Below are positions 1-9,941 of a stretch of 64,000 nt of DNA, in pieces. Origin of the DNA: Obelidium mucronatum. Its lineage: Eukaryota > Chytridiomycota > Chytridiomycetes > Chytridiales > Chytriomycetaceae. Below the pieces are notes generated by a model. That model did not search any database. It was not told the DNA's origin and saw only the letters and a program-made list of their open reading frames with translations. The position numbers and the translations under genes are program-made. Every line of letters begins with the position of its first letter. Positions within the stretch are counted from its first letter, which is position 1. The stretch lies in the NCBI GenBank assembly GCA_025765595.1, contig JAIVFH010000005.1, forward strand, positions 1 to 64,000. The letters are read 5' to 3'.

Positions 1-438
1 CCTAATTGTGATCATAGTCTATGTTTGTTTTCATTGTTTCGAATGATTCCCGGAGAAGACTGAAACAACTACGGCAGCATCCTGAGATCGCAACACGTAC
101 GGGTAACGTTAAGAACAGAGATAGTCTTTTATGAACATAGATATTGTTTCCAATGTGCTTTGGTCTCTTTTATTCTGTGCGTGAATATCAAAACGCCGTC
201 ATCTCACCTTAGGTGCACCCGATCCAAAATCCAAATGGAGCATTCGACACGCCTCCTCTGCGCCGTCCTTTTGCACCCTAAAAATCCAGGAAGGGGTGGG
301 AACTGACGGGTCAGGAGGATTTTGAAGTTTTTTCTCATTTTTTGCCGCTACACACATTTTTGAAAAAGGACCCGCTCACACTTTATTTACCTTTCTCAAA
401 CGCACACACGAAGGATCTTAAAACTCGCTTCGCTCGCA
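1..438. other. Left flank, no gene recognised
   Basis: No convincing coding frame, RNA gene or repeat is seen here. The stretch ends where the first copy of the downstream tandem repeat begins. Confidence 0.5.
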
Positions 439-1830
439 ATTAATACTAAACATGATCCGCATTGAAACAAGCATCAGTTTTCTGGGTGGGTCTTGCTTTC
501 AGTGAGTGGGCGGATAATCTGCCCACTTCCAAAAAGGGCCACAAAGAGTTTTCTCGGGCCAACTGAGTGTTTCCAGACCATTGATATTAATACTAAACAT
601 GATCCGCATTGAAACAAGCATCAGTTTTCTGGGTGGGTCTTGCGTTCTGTGAGTGGGCAGATAATCTGCCCACTTCCAAAATCATGCTAGGACAGCCTGT
701 GAGTGTTTCCAGACCATTGATATTAATACTAAACATGATCCGCATTGAAACAAGCATCAGTTTTCTGGGTGGGTCTTGCGTTCTGTGAGTATAATCTGCC
801 CACTTCCAAAATCATGCTAGGACAGCCTTTGAGTGTTTCCAGACCATTGATATTAATACTAAACATGATCCGCATTGAAACAAGCATCAGTTTTCTGGGT
901 GGGTCTTGCGTTCAGTGAGTGGGCAGATAATCTGCCCACTTCCAAAAAGGGCCACAAAGAGTTTTCTCGGGCCAACTGAGTGTTTCCAGACCATTGATAT
1001 TAATACTAAACATGATCCGCATTGAAACAAGCATCAGTTTTCTGGGTGGGTCTTGCGTTCTGTGAGTGGGCGGATAATCTGCCCACTTCCAAAAAGGGCC
1101 ACAAAGAGTTTTCTGGGGCCAACTGAGTGTTTCCAGACCATTGATATTAATACTAAACATGATCCGCATTGAAACAAGCATCAGTTTTCTGGGTGGGTCT
1201 TGCGTTCTGTGAGTGGGCGGATAATCTGCCCACTTCCAAAAAGGGCCACAAAGAGTTTTCTCGGGCCAACTGAGTGTTTCCAGACCATTGATATTAATAC
1301 TAAACATGATCCGCATTGAAACAAGCATCAGTTTTCTGGGTGGGTCTTGTGTTCTGTGAGTGGGCGGATAATCTGCCCACTTCCAAAATCATGCTAGGAC
1401 AGCCTTTGAGTGTTTCCAGACCATTGATATTAATACTAAACATGATCCGCATTGAAACAAGCATCAGTTTTCTGGGTGGGTCTTGCGTTCTGTGAGTGGG
1501 CGGATAATCTTCCCACTTCCAAAATCATGCTAGGACAGCCTTTGAGTGTTTCCAGACCATTGATATTAATACTAAACATGATCCGCATTGAAACAAGCAT
1601 CAGTTTTATGGGTGGGTCTTGCGTTCAGTGAGTGGGCGGATAATCTGCCCACTTCCAAAATCATGCTAGGACAGCCTTTGAGTGTTTCCAGACCATTGAT
1701 ATTAATACTAAACATGATCCGCATTGAAACAAGCATCAGTTTTATGGGTGGGTCTTGCGTTCAGTGAGTGGGCGGATAATCTGCCCACTTCCAAAATCAT
1801 GCTAGGACAGCCTGTGAGTGTTTCCAGACC
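439..1830. repeat. Tandem repeat array, 10 copies of a 136/147 bp unit
   Basis: The motif TAATACTAAACATGATC recurs at 441, 588, 724, 854, 1001, 1148, 1295, 1431, 1567 and 1703, giving spacings of 147, 136, 130, 147, 147, 147, 136, 136 and 136. Two alternative modules explain the lengths: one contains AAAGGGCCACAAAGAG (147 bp form) and the other ATCATGCTAGGACAGCC (136 bp form). The 130 bp copy lost 6 bp. Each full copy carries a 21 bp palindrome with arms GTGGGCAGAT / ATCTGCCCAC around a central A. Some copies have one G for A mismatch in the left arm. The 147 bp unit is divisible by three, so an open frame on the minus strand is a by-product. The array ends 15 bp before a copia fragment. Confidence 0.95.
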
Positions 1831-1845
1831 CCTGAAACAAAACAA

Positions 1846-2988
1846 ATGATAATAGTACTTATATACGTGGATGACATTTTAATCGCGAGTAATTCTAAAG
1901 ACGCGATCGAAATAGTTAAAACTCTTTTAAAACAAAAATTCACAATTACCGAAAATGATAACGCTAACTGGATGTTAAAAGTCCAAATCGAAAGAATAAA
2001 TGGCGGAATCTGGTTAGGACAAACGAATTATACCAAAGAATTATTGAAAGAAACCGGTTTTTGGGATATTACCCGAGACCAAATGAAGGAATCGCCATTA
2101 AGCGAATCTTGGACACACAACGAAAACAGTCCACTAATCATATGTAATAAGATAAAGAAACAAATATTATCGATAAATATGAAATTATCTCACCTGGCGC
2201 AAGTGACGAGACCAGACTTGAGTTATTCGTCGAACACACTTGCACAATACCAAAATAAACCTAGACAATGCGATTGCGATGCATTAATTAGAGTTTTAAA
2301 ATACGTAAGATTTACTTACGATTTAGGTCTATTTTATAAACCGACGCAAAATCCAGTTATAATCATGGATACGGCATCGGACGATCCAAACGCAAATGAC
2401 CAAGATACTGATGCACTGATGATGTCTCGAATCACAGGTGAACCAATAAAACTAAAAGGCAAAACTGCGCCTTTCATAATGGCAGATGCGAGCTACGCTG
2501 GCGAACCGCAACGGAAGTCCCGTTCTGGCTTTGTTGTATATGCGTTCGGCTGCCTGATCAATTGGTTCTCAAAGAAACAATCAACAGTTGCATTATCATC
2601 GACTGAGGCCGAATTTATTGCACTTACCGAAGCTGTCAAAGAAGCGAGATGGCTACAAATGTTATTGGAAGAATTAAATATTGAAATCGAAGATCCGATG
2701 ACAATCTTCCAAGATAATATGTCAACTATGGCTATCGCAATTGATCCAGTACATCATGCGAGAGTAAAACACATGGATATTAAAATGTTCTTTATTCGAG
2801 AACACTTGGAAAACAAAGAAATAAAATTAATTTATTGTCCAACCGAATTAATGGTTGCAGATATTCTTACAAAAGCGTTACCAGTAAAACAACACAAAGA
2901 ACTTGTACGACAAATGGGTATGAGAACCCTTACTGAATTACAGAATGGAGATGAGCGAGCAAATGCTATCCGCCACTTCAAAGTTTAA
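1846..2988 (+). pseudogene. Copia pol fragment: end of reverse transcriptase plus RNase H
   Basis: The open frame of 380 codons starts almost at the YVDD catalytic box (IYVDDILIAS, residues 6-15) of reverse transcriptase. It continues through the connection region to a copia-type RNase H domain, recognised by STVALSSTEAEFIAL, the QDN motif and the terminal HVKHMD/ADILTKALP-like block (here ARVKHMDIKMFF and VADILTKALP). A complete copia pol is over 1,000 residues, so this is a 3' remnant and cannot be autonomous. The frame itself is uninterrupted, which suggests recent truncation or a misassembly at the repeat array. The first ATG is probably internal to the original gene rather than a start. 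Confidence 0.9.
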
Positions 2989-3124
2989 AACAATTGCAAG
3001 GGGGAAATATTCATTATCAAATTAAATTAAATTAATAACTAAGAAAGCTCCAACTCGCGCAAATTGCCGCAAGGGGGAAGATATTATGGTGATCGTCAAC
3101 CCGCTGCACATTGTCGCAAGGGGG

Positions 3125-3324
3125 TGTTTGATCCGCTGACTAGAACGCCAATAGTCCAGCTATTACGATCACGAACAACTCAAGGATACGTCAGGATTCC
3201 GTTGTTGGACGTGTATGGCGGGAGGGACGATTCTGGAACATTCTATTACTAATTAAAACTCCGAAAAAGTGAAATACAATAAACAATAACTTTATTATCC
3301 AGAATTCCCGTTGACATCTCAAAC
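3125..3324 (+). repeat. Possible 3' LTR of the copia element
   Basis: The segment starts with TGTTTG immediately after a CAAGGGGG polypurine tract and is AT-rich at its end, with an AATAAA-like signal near 3280. No partner LTR is present in the window, so both boundaries are tentative. Confidence 0.3.
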
Positions 3325-3729
3325 ACATATGCCCAACGTTAAAGCCGCGGTGGAATAAGGGTGCAATAAAGCCTGCCATCACTCACCAGCCCTGGGAATA
3401 AGCTCACCTATTTATCAACGTATTGAATTGGATACTCTCTAAATGTGTCATAGATGTAGGCATCGAAAGGATGCACTCTTTTGTCTCTAAAATGATTTAG
3501 ATTGGAACTTCAACACTTGCTTGCAAAATTTGAAGTCAGGCTTTGCACTAAGATTTCCATTACGGTATTGCCTTCCCTAGACAATAATCGAGGAGAATTT
3601 CCCTGCTGATGTCCATCTAAGTATCACAGCACAAAGCCACGAATACCAACAGAGGCTCCTTTATTGATTTCGGTGAAGTCAATAATGAAATAAACCTCAA
3701 AAAAGAAGATTAACAGCCACCGTGACCGT
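3325..3729. other. Gap between copia element and MPP-beta gene
   Basis: No coding frame of quality is seen. The right part should be the 3' UTR of the minus-strand MPP-beta gene. Confidence 0.5.
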
Positions 3730-5516
3730 TTAGTGATAGATTGGAGACATGGCCGCTCTGATTCTGGAGTAGTCCTGCAAGCTTTCAACCGGTCCATATC
3801 CGATAACAGCAACTTCTTTGTCGTAAATGTACTTTGTAGCGGTGCGCATCACATCTTGAGCGGTAACTTGCTCAATCAATCCATCGATTTCCCATGGAGT
3901 AAGTCTCTTTCCGTACACCAATACTTGACGTCCAATGTCCTCAGCAACAGGCGTGCTTCCATCGAGAGCAAGCAACAAAGAAGTCTTCAATTGGTTCTTG
4001 GCACGGAAAACTTCAGCTTCAGTCACGCTCATGCAGACACGGTGCCATTCTTGCTGAATGTAGTGTGTCAAGTCGTCCAAGTGCATTCGGTTCTCGCTTA
4101 CAGCGTAGATTCCAAACAGTCCAGTGTCGCTGTAAGATGTGTTGAAGGACATGAAGCTGTTGGCCAAGTTGTACTTGCTGATGTTGGACACGAGCTTGTT
4201 GGACAAGTGTGGGGCGGCTCCCAATGCACGATCCCATGATCCAATAACGGACTGAGCAACCAAAAGTGGCCAGTAGTCTGGGTTGGTCCAGCTAACACCT
4301 TCCACGGCAAAGGCAATGTGGGCAGTTGGGTGGTCGTCATAACGGGCACGCAGATCGGATCCGATGAAGGTTGGCTTTTCGAGCTTTGGCTTGCTGGTAG
4401 CTGCCTTCAAGGATCCAAAGTGGGTCTCAGCAAGCTTAACAAGGGCATCATGGTCAACGCCACCGGCTGTTGATCGTATTAATAATAGAATATTTAATAA
4501 GAGTATTAAAACAAACCAGCTGCAAGAACCATTCTGTCTGGAGTGTAGTTGGCCTCAACATATGCAGTCAAGTCAGCTCGGGTAATGCTCTTGATGTTTT
4601 CAGCTGGGCCCAAAATGGTTCTTCCCAAAGCATTTCCTTGGAAAGCGCTGGCATGCAAATGGTCAAAGACAACCTCCTCCTTCTGCTTGTCGACTTCCTC
4701 GGCTTCTCTCAAAATGACGTCACGCTCACGCTCAATAGCATCTTCACTGAAGTTGCTGCGTTGCAAAATATCGCTGAGAATGTCAACGGCAGTGTTGACA
4801 TCTCCAGAGAGAGTCTTTGCATAGTAGACGGTTTGTTCACGAGACGTGTAAGCGTTCAAATGTCCCCCAATGTTCTCAATCTGAGTTTCAAGTTGCAATT
4901 GAGTGCGAGACTTGGTACCCTACAAGTTATAGGTTATAGATATTCGAAACAATATAGTTATCATACCTTGAAAGCCATGTGTTCCAAGAAGTGGGCTGTC
5001 CCGTTGTTCTTGGCGCTCTCAAAACGGGAACCGGCATCAATCCAAACACCAACAGTGGCAGTTTGCAGGTTTGGGTTTGACTCAGTAGCGATAGTGAAGC
5101 CATTGGCAAGTTGGGTAATTTTGGTGGCTGGAGTGTTTCCGAGGGAGTTCGCGTAGGTGTAGTTGACAGATTGGGACGATGGAGTTGGTGTGGTAAGGAT
5201 AGACGTGGCCAGGGAGCGGGTGTACTGGGGTTTCTGTAAAAAGGCATTAGCATGCGTCATCCATGTAGACCTGTAATGTAAAAAGAGCGCAAGCAGACAC
5301 CACTGCACTAAATCGATCCGACGCAGGATTAAAAAGTCGTGGCAATCTCCTAGACCCTTGTTCGCGTGTTTTACGAAAGTGTCGTTTTGATGAAGAGGCT
5401 CCCCCGCCACTGCTCTCCCTGACCTCCTCTCATCCTCGGACTGAAGACAGTAGCGGGAAATGAGTGCTTCTTACCACAGCGTTTCTGCAGCGAACGAGTT
5501 GGCTGAGACTCAACAT
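3730..5516 (-). CDS. MAS1: Mitochondrial processing peptidase beta subunit
   Basis: This is the catalytic subunit of the matrix protease that removes presequences from imported mitochondrial proteins. Four exons fit without any frame break: 5475-5516, 4967-5233, 4517-4919 and 3730-4466, giving 482 aa, close to yeast Mas1 (about 460) and animal PMPCB (about 490). Exon 1 encodes only [14 protein letters not shown], a basic amphipathic presequence. The M16 zinc motif HFLEH (HxxEH) lies in exon 2 and is followed by the family block AFKGTKSRTQ and [15 protein letters not shown]. The distal Glu of the M16 signature falls in the block around VILREAEEV. Splice joins restore the family sequence exactly (for example VLAAAGGVDHD across intron 3). 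The gene is divergent to OXA1, another mitochondrial biogenesis gene. Confidence 0.95.
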
Positions 5517-5688
5517 TGGATTGGTGTTGGTTTTTGACTGAAAAAAGGAAAATGCAGAAGACTCTCCTACTGCAACGCGGAGTCCTATCGCCTGATGGAC
5601 TGCGGAACGAAAAGCTCTGCTGGGCGTCAGGGGAACGGCTCAATGGGGCAATCTATCTAGGGTTAGCGTTGGGGGATCTGTGCTCTCG
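5517..5688. promoter_or_regulatory. Shared divergent promoter region of MAS1 and OXA1
   Basis: Only 172 bp separate the MPP-beta start (minus strand) from the OXA1 start (plus strand), so the two genes must share upstream DNA. No clear TATA element is seen. Coregulation is inference from position and common function. Confidence 0.5.
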
Positions 5689-7034
5689 ATGGCTGCTAGG
5701 GGACAAACAAGAAGCTTCCTATTCAATCGCGGTTTGATGGGGAACAATCAACAACAACCCCAAACTCAGGATAATGTGAATGTATCAGAAGGAGTTGCAT
5801 CGGCGGCTGTCCCGCCTCCTATCCAGCCCATTCAGCCTGTTCAAACTCCTGCAACTACAAGCACGACTCCAATCGAAGAAGTGGTCTCCAAACCACCATT
5901 AATTGATTCCACGCTGTCAGAAGAATTCTCTCTCAACCTGGATAGAGTAATCACGAACGCCAGTGACATTGCCATGACTGAACCAACAATGACTGCGATT
6001 ACCCAAATGGGCGACTTGAAGACGCTTGGTTTGGGTGGCTGGGGTCCAGTCGGTATCTTGCAATCGATGCTGGAGGCGTTCTACGTTAGCCACTGGATTA
6101 CCTTGGTTCGTTTTTTTTCCAGCAAGTTGACAGAAACGCGCTTGCTCTACAATCTCATTCTTAATCATATCGTCGCAGGTGGGCTACTATCGCAATTTGC
6201 ACGGTCACGCTTCGTCTTGTACTATTCCCATTTGTCGTCAAAGCTCAAAGAACTGGAGCCAAAATGGCCAACTTGAAACCAATCCTTGGGCCCATACAAG
6301 CAGAACTAAAAGAAATCCAATCCCAGGGTCTCAAAGCTGATCCAACAAAACGAAATGCAGCCGTGAAGAAAATGCAGGAAGCTTACAAAGAAGGTGGTGT
6401 CAACCCATTTGGTGGTCTCTGGGGAATGGTCCAAATGCCAGTTTTCATTTCAATGTTCTTCGGTTTGCGCGCAATGGCCGAGCTTCCTGTGCCTGGCTTT
6501 ACAACTGGAGGATTCCTTTGGTTCCAAGACTTGTCGCTCATGGATCCAACCTACATTTTACCTGTTATCGCCAACGGAACAATGCTTGTCGTTATGGAGT
6601 ACGGTACTGAGATGAACCAGGCCTCTAACCCTGAGCAAGCTGCCTTAATGAAAAAGGTCTTCCGTTTCATGATTATCGGATCCATGTTTTTTGTGTCACA
6701 GATGCCTGCCGCCGTGTTTGTGTATTGGGTTACATCAAACTTCTTGACATTGCTGCAGTTCTTGCTCCTCAAGAACCCAAAAGTACGGGAAGCACTTGAT
6801 ATACCTATCTTGAAGACATTCGCAAATGAAGCGCCGGCAAAGGGTTTAAGTGTTGGAATTTCAAACGATGGAATGCTTGCAGTTCGACCAATGAAGTTTG
6901 GTGAAGCTTGGGACTTGGCGAGAGATGAGGCCCAGCGGAGGAAGACGAAGAGTGTTGTTGCGTCAACGTTGAAGAAAGTAAATGGCGCTTATGTCATTAT
7001 TAATAGAATTATTCACTTCACCACAAGTGTTTGA
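5689..7034 (+). CDS. OXA1: Mitochondrial inner membrane insertase Oxa1
   Basis: Oxa1/YidC family insertase, which places mitochondrially and nuclear-encoded proteins into the inner membrane. ATG 5689 gives a basic N-terminus (MAARGQTRSFLFNRG) suited to import, then a Gln/Pro/Thr-rich linker. The intron 6106-6178 (73 nt) joins GLPW to WATIAICTVTLR, the classic family block. After it come KMANLKPILGPIQAELKE, NPFGGLWGMVQMPVF, FGLRAMAELPVPG and the membrane segments up to VYWVTSNFLTLLQ. The expected length is about 423 aa. One extra base near 6090 shifts the frame between EAFYV and TGLPW. Because everything around it is intact, I treat it as a sequence error. The last codons are uncertain because a small terminal intron is possible from about 6979. 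Confidence 0.93.
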
Positions 7035-7091
7035 AATTGAGCTGACATCATCCGTCCGTGGGTATTTATAGGACTCAGAATTTGTCCATGA

Positions 7092-8821
7092 ATGCCAGAA
7101 ATGAATAGTTCTAGCTCTAAATACCAAAGCGCTGTTGCTGTTGCTGATGAAAAAGGTTTCACTGTAATCGACACCACAATAGAATCGGAAGTCTTGGATC
7201 CGGCTGATGTGGTGCGAGTGCCTCTTACACCAAGTCAAAAAAGCATCGTGATTATCAGTCTGTGTCTTGGTCTCTTCATGGCCTCGCTCGACAGCACGAT
7301 CGTTGGTGCGTCGCTGAAGGCAATAATAGATGATTTGGGGCACCAAGAACTGATTCCATGGATTGGAAGTGCCTATCTGATGTCTGCTGCTGCCGTTGGT
7401 GCTCTGTACGGAAAGTTTGCCGACTTATTTGGGCGGAAGCTTGTTTGGATTGCAGCCTTGACATTGTTTGAAGTGGGGTCCTTCGATGTGTGGTAAGTTG
7501 TTCTTAAAACAAATCGTCAGCAGATATTGAATTAGTTTTCACAATAGGAGTCGCGCCAAGTATGCCTTTCCTCATAGCTGGAAGAGTGATTGCCGGGTTG
7601 GGTGGAGGTGGAATCTTTACACTGTCGTATGTCATTATTTCTGATATTGTGTCCGCAAGAGATCGCGGTAAATACCAAACTGTGATAACAATCACATATG
7701 GTGGAGCCTCATGTATTGCTCCATTATTGGGCGGCGTCTTCGCAGATTTTGCATCGTGGAGATGGAGCTTTTACATCAACTTGCCGTTTGGTTTCATTGC
7801 CATCGCAACGGCTCTAATTTACATGAATTTTCCGACGTCACCTGGATCACTTCAGGAAAAGCTCAAGCGAATTGATGTTTTGGGTGTCATCCTTCTCTTT
7901 TCCGCCGTCGCCTGTCTCGTTGCGGGTTTACAACTGGGGGGTAGCAGTTTTCCATGGTCTTCAGCACCCATTATATCACTATTTACCATTAGTGTCATTC
8001 TTACATTGGCACTTATGTATGTTGAATTGAAAGTCGCTTCAGAACCAGTAATCCCCGCATCTATCTTTGTAAACTCTTCAGTTCCTGCTATCCTCATCGC
8101 TGCATTTTGTCTGGGTGGGGTTTTCTTTGCTGGCCTCTACTATATTACCTTGCTCTTCCAAGTCATCTATGGCGATAGCAGCACAGAAGCTGGCGTAAAG
8201 TCTATTGCTTTTGTGGCCGGATTCATTTTATGCTCTGTTTGCACTGGATTCATGGTATCTAAAACCGGGCGCTACAAAATATTTTTCCACATTGGGTCTG
8301 TTATCGTCCTTGCTGGAACAGTTCTGACGTCAACCTTGAACCCAAGTTCCACGCTGATTGAAAAAATTGGATATCTGTTTGTTTTTGGGCTGGGCGCCGG
8401 TGTTTTGACGTCTGTTCGGATGCTTGCCGTTCAGCTAAGTGTACCCACCGAGCTGATTGCTGTTGCAAGCGCTGTCACACAAACGATGGGTACACTAGGC
8501 GGAAGTGTCGGTGTGGCTATCGCTGGAACAATATTTAACAACTACTTGAGTGAGAAATCATCAAGTTTATCAGGGCTGGCATCGGCTATTTCAGAGTTGA
8601 ATGGGAAAGGGTATTCTGTGAGCCCCGCTGATGTGCTTGAGCTCTCTAAACTCTTGATTGCTGCTCCTCCTTTGGTTTCAAATCCAACGGCTGCGCGACT
8701 GGAGCTCACTGGTGCATTTGCGTCCGCATTTAGGATTTCTTATTTGAGTTTGCTTGTGTATCCGTGTCTCATTCTGGCAATGACTTTATTCATCAGGGAG
8801 TTCTCAATAAAAGCTCGTTAA
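7092..8821 (+). CDS. MFS drug:H+ antiporter, DHA2 (14-TM) type
   Basis: A plasma-membrane exporter of the major facilitator superfamily. Exon 1 is 7092-7492, the intron is 7493-7547 (55 nt, GTAAGT...AATAG), and exon 2 is 7548-8821, for about 557 aa. The first membrane segment has LFMASLDSTIVGASL, then PWIGSAYLM and GRKLVWI (motif A region). Exon 2 has the DHA2 block GGASCIAPLLGGVFAD followed by WRWSFYINLPFG, which separates this group from 12-TM DHA1 transporters. The C-terminal segments (TQTMGTLGGSVGVAIAGT) also match. An extra T near 7482, just before the donor site, breaks the frame. Removing it restores the usual VGS-C-G-APSM join. The substrate cannot be told from sequence. The gene lies 57 bp after OXA1 on the same strand. 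Confidence 0.92.
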
Positions 8822-9011
8822 GTGAGTCGATGTGGCGACTTGAAGAAATGCTTGTTTGACCCGATCAAAACTCTCTAACGTTCAGTCATGTAATTACACA
8901 GTATGAGAAATATCAAGAAGCCTCTGTTACAAGTTTTATTTATTATTCAATTTTGGTGCAATTTTGGTGCAATTTTTATTCTCTGTATTTAAAATAATAA
9001 ACTCTCACGCA

Positions 9012-9527
9012 ATGTCACTCGCACAACCACAACGGATGCTCTTTTTGAGCCATTTCAACGCCATCGCTCTTGGCTGTATTTCTATAGCTGGGGCCGTGAT
9101 GCTGGTCCGTGTTTTTCTCCGCTTAAACAGACCAAACTCCATCTCTGTCGACTCAACTCTCAAACAACACAATACAGTTACCCCTTGGAGCCGCGATCGC
9201 CAATGAAAACGTTCAAATTGTTGGCGGAAAAGAACAGATTGAAAACACGGCAGTCGTTGGCGCAAACTGCTTTTTGGCGAGTCTGATTTACGTTGGACTT
9301 GCGGCTTTCAGCTATTGGCAGGTGAGCTAGTCCATCATCCTCCTTTCTATTGGAATATATACTAGAATAGTATAATTTGTAATTTGGGATGAGGAAGAGT
9401 GGTCGGATTTCTGAGCCAAACAAGGACAATCCCCACTGCCAGTGCGTATATTCACATCTCAATGTTAAAACAGATACAAGTCAACAAACAAGTTGAAGCC
9501 TTGGAAAGTTCATTCTCAACCATTTAA
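9012..9527 (+). CDS. Small predicted membrane protein, frame interrupted
   Basis: I do not recognise the family. From ATG 9012 the frame encodes a hydrophobic segment (ALGCISIAGAVMLVRVFL). After a +1 shift between about 9126 and 9170 it continues as LGAAIANENVQIVGGKEQ, then a second hydrophobic stretch (ANCFLASLIYVGLAAFSY), and a GTGAGC donor near 9321. A last exon ends at TAA 9525 with a basic, possibly coiled-coil tail (MLKQIQVNKQVEALESS). AATAAAA follows at about 9537. Two or three membrane segments in about 140 residues is all that can be said. The frame break resembles the single-base insertions seen in neighbouring genes. Confidence 0.45.
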
Positions 9528-9941
9528 ATTACTATCAATAAAAACACACTCAAACTCACAATCAACGAAAGAACAGTAAGAAATCTCAATAGAAACACTA
9601 TTAATAAATAATTACGATTTCCCCATACCCGGTATATTTGGATTTGACAGTGCCTTGAGAAGTTGAGGGTCGGAACGCAATAAAAACGCGGCCGACGTCG
9701 AAACCGCCAAGGGCGACGTAGTGCGAACACGCGACGATTCTCGATCGCGGGCGCTTCAGGCGCGCGGAGGTGCGGCTGCTTCTGGTGTTGCCGTTGTTGT
9801 TTCCGCAGTGTCTGCGTGGCGGCTACTTCGCTCCTTCAACTACGAACTTCTCAGAAAGATTTCGTGTAAAAATAAAAACAAAATAGTCTTCACGAAGCAC
9901 CCGGTGTTGCGTCTGTGAGCCTAAATATCTATAAAATAAAC
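9528..9941. other. Gap upstream of the GPCR, possible missing first exon
   Basis: GC content rises sharply between about 9690 and 9830. One plus-strand frame there reads LLLVLPLLFP, which resembles a signal peptide core, but it has no in-frame ATG. It may belong to an unresolved first exon of the GPCR gene. Confidence 0.3.

Larger units (their letters stand above)
1846..3324 (+). mobile_element. 5'-truncated Ty1/copia LTR retrotransposon
   Basis: The element keeps only the 3' part of pol and a putative 3' end. Gag, protease, integrase and the N-terminal half of reverse transcriptase are missing, and the tandem array takes their place. Downstream of pol the purine-rich motif CAAGGGGG occurs three times, near 2998, 3069 and 3118. 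The third copy is followed directly by TGTTTG, the usual form of an LTR start. The right boundary is a guess based on a CA near 3324, because no second LTR is available for comparison. Confidence 0.75.

Noticed and set aside
912..1328. Open frame on the minus strand with a 49-residue repeat
   Set aside because: It exists only because the 147 bp repeat unit is divisible by three. The 136 bp units break it, and no protein signal is present.
439..1830. CRISPR-like regular repeats
   Set aside because: The whole unit is repeated with no unique spacers, the period is 136-147 bp, and the context is a eukaryotic genome.
3733..4239. Long plus-strand open frame opposite MPP-beta
   Set aside because: It is the antisense shadow of the well-conserved MPP-beta exon 4.
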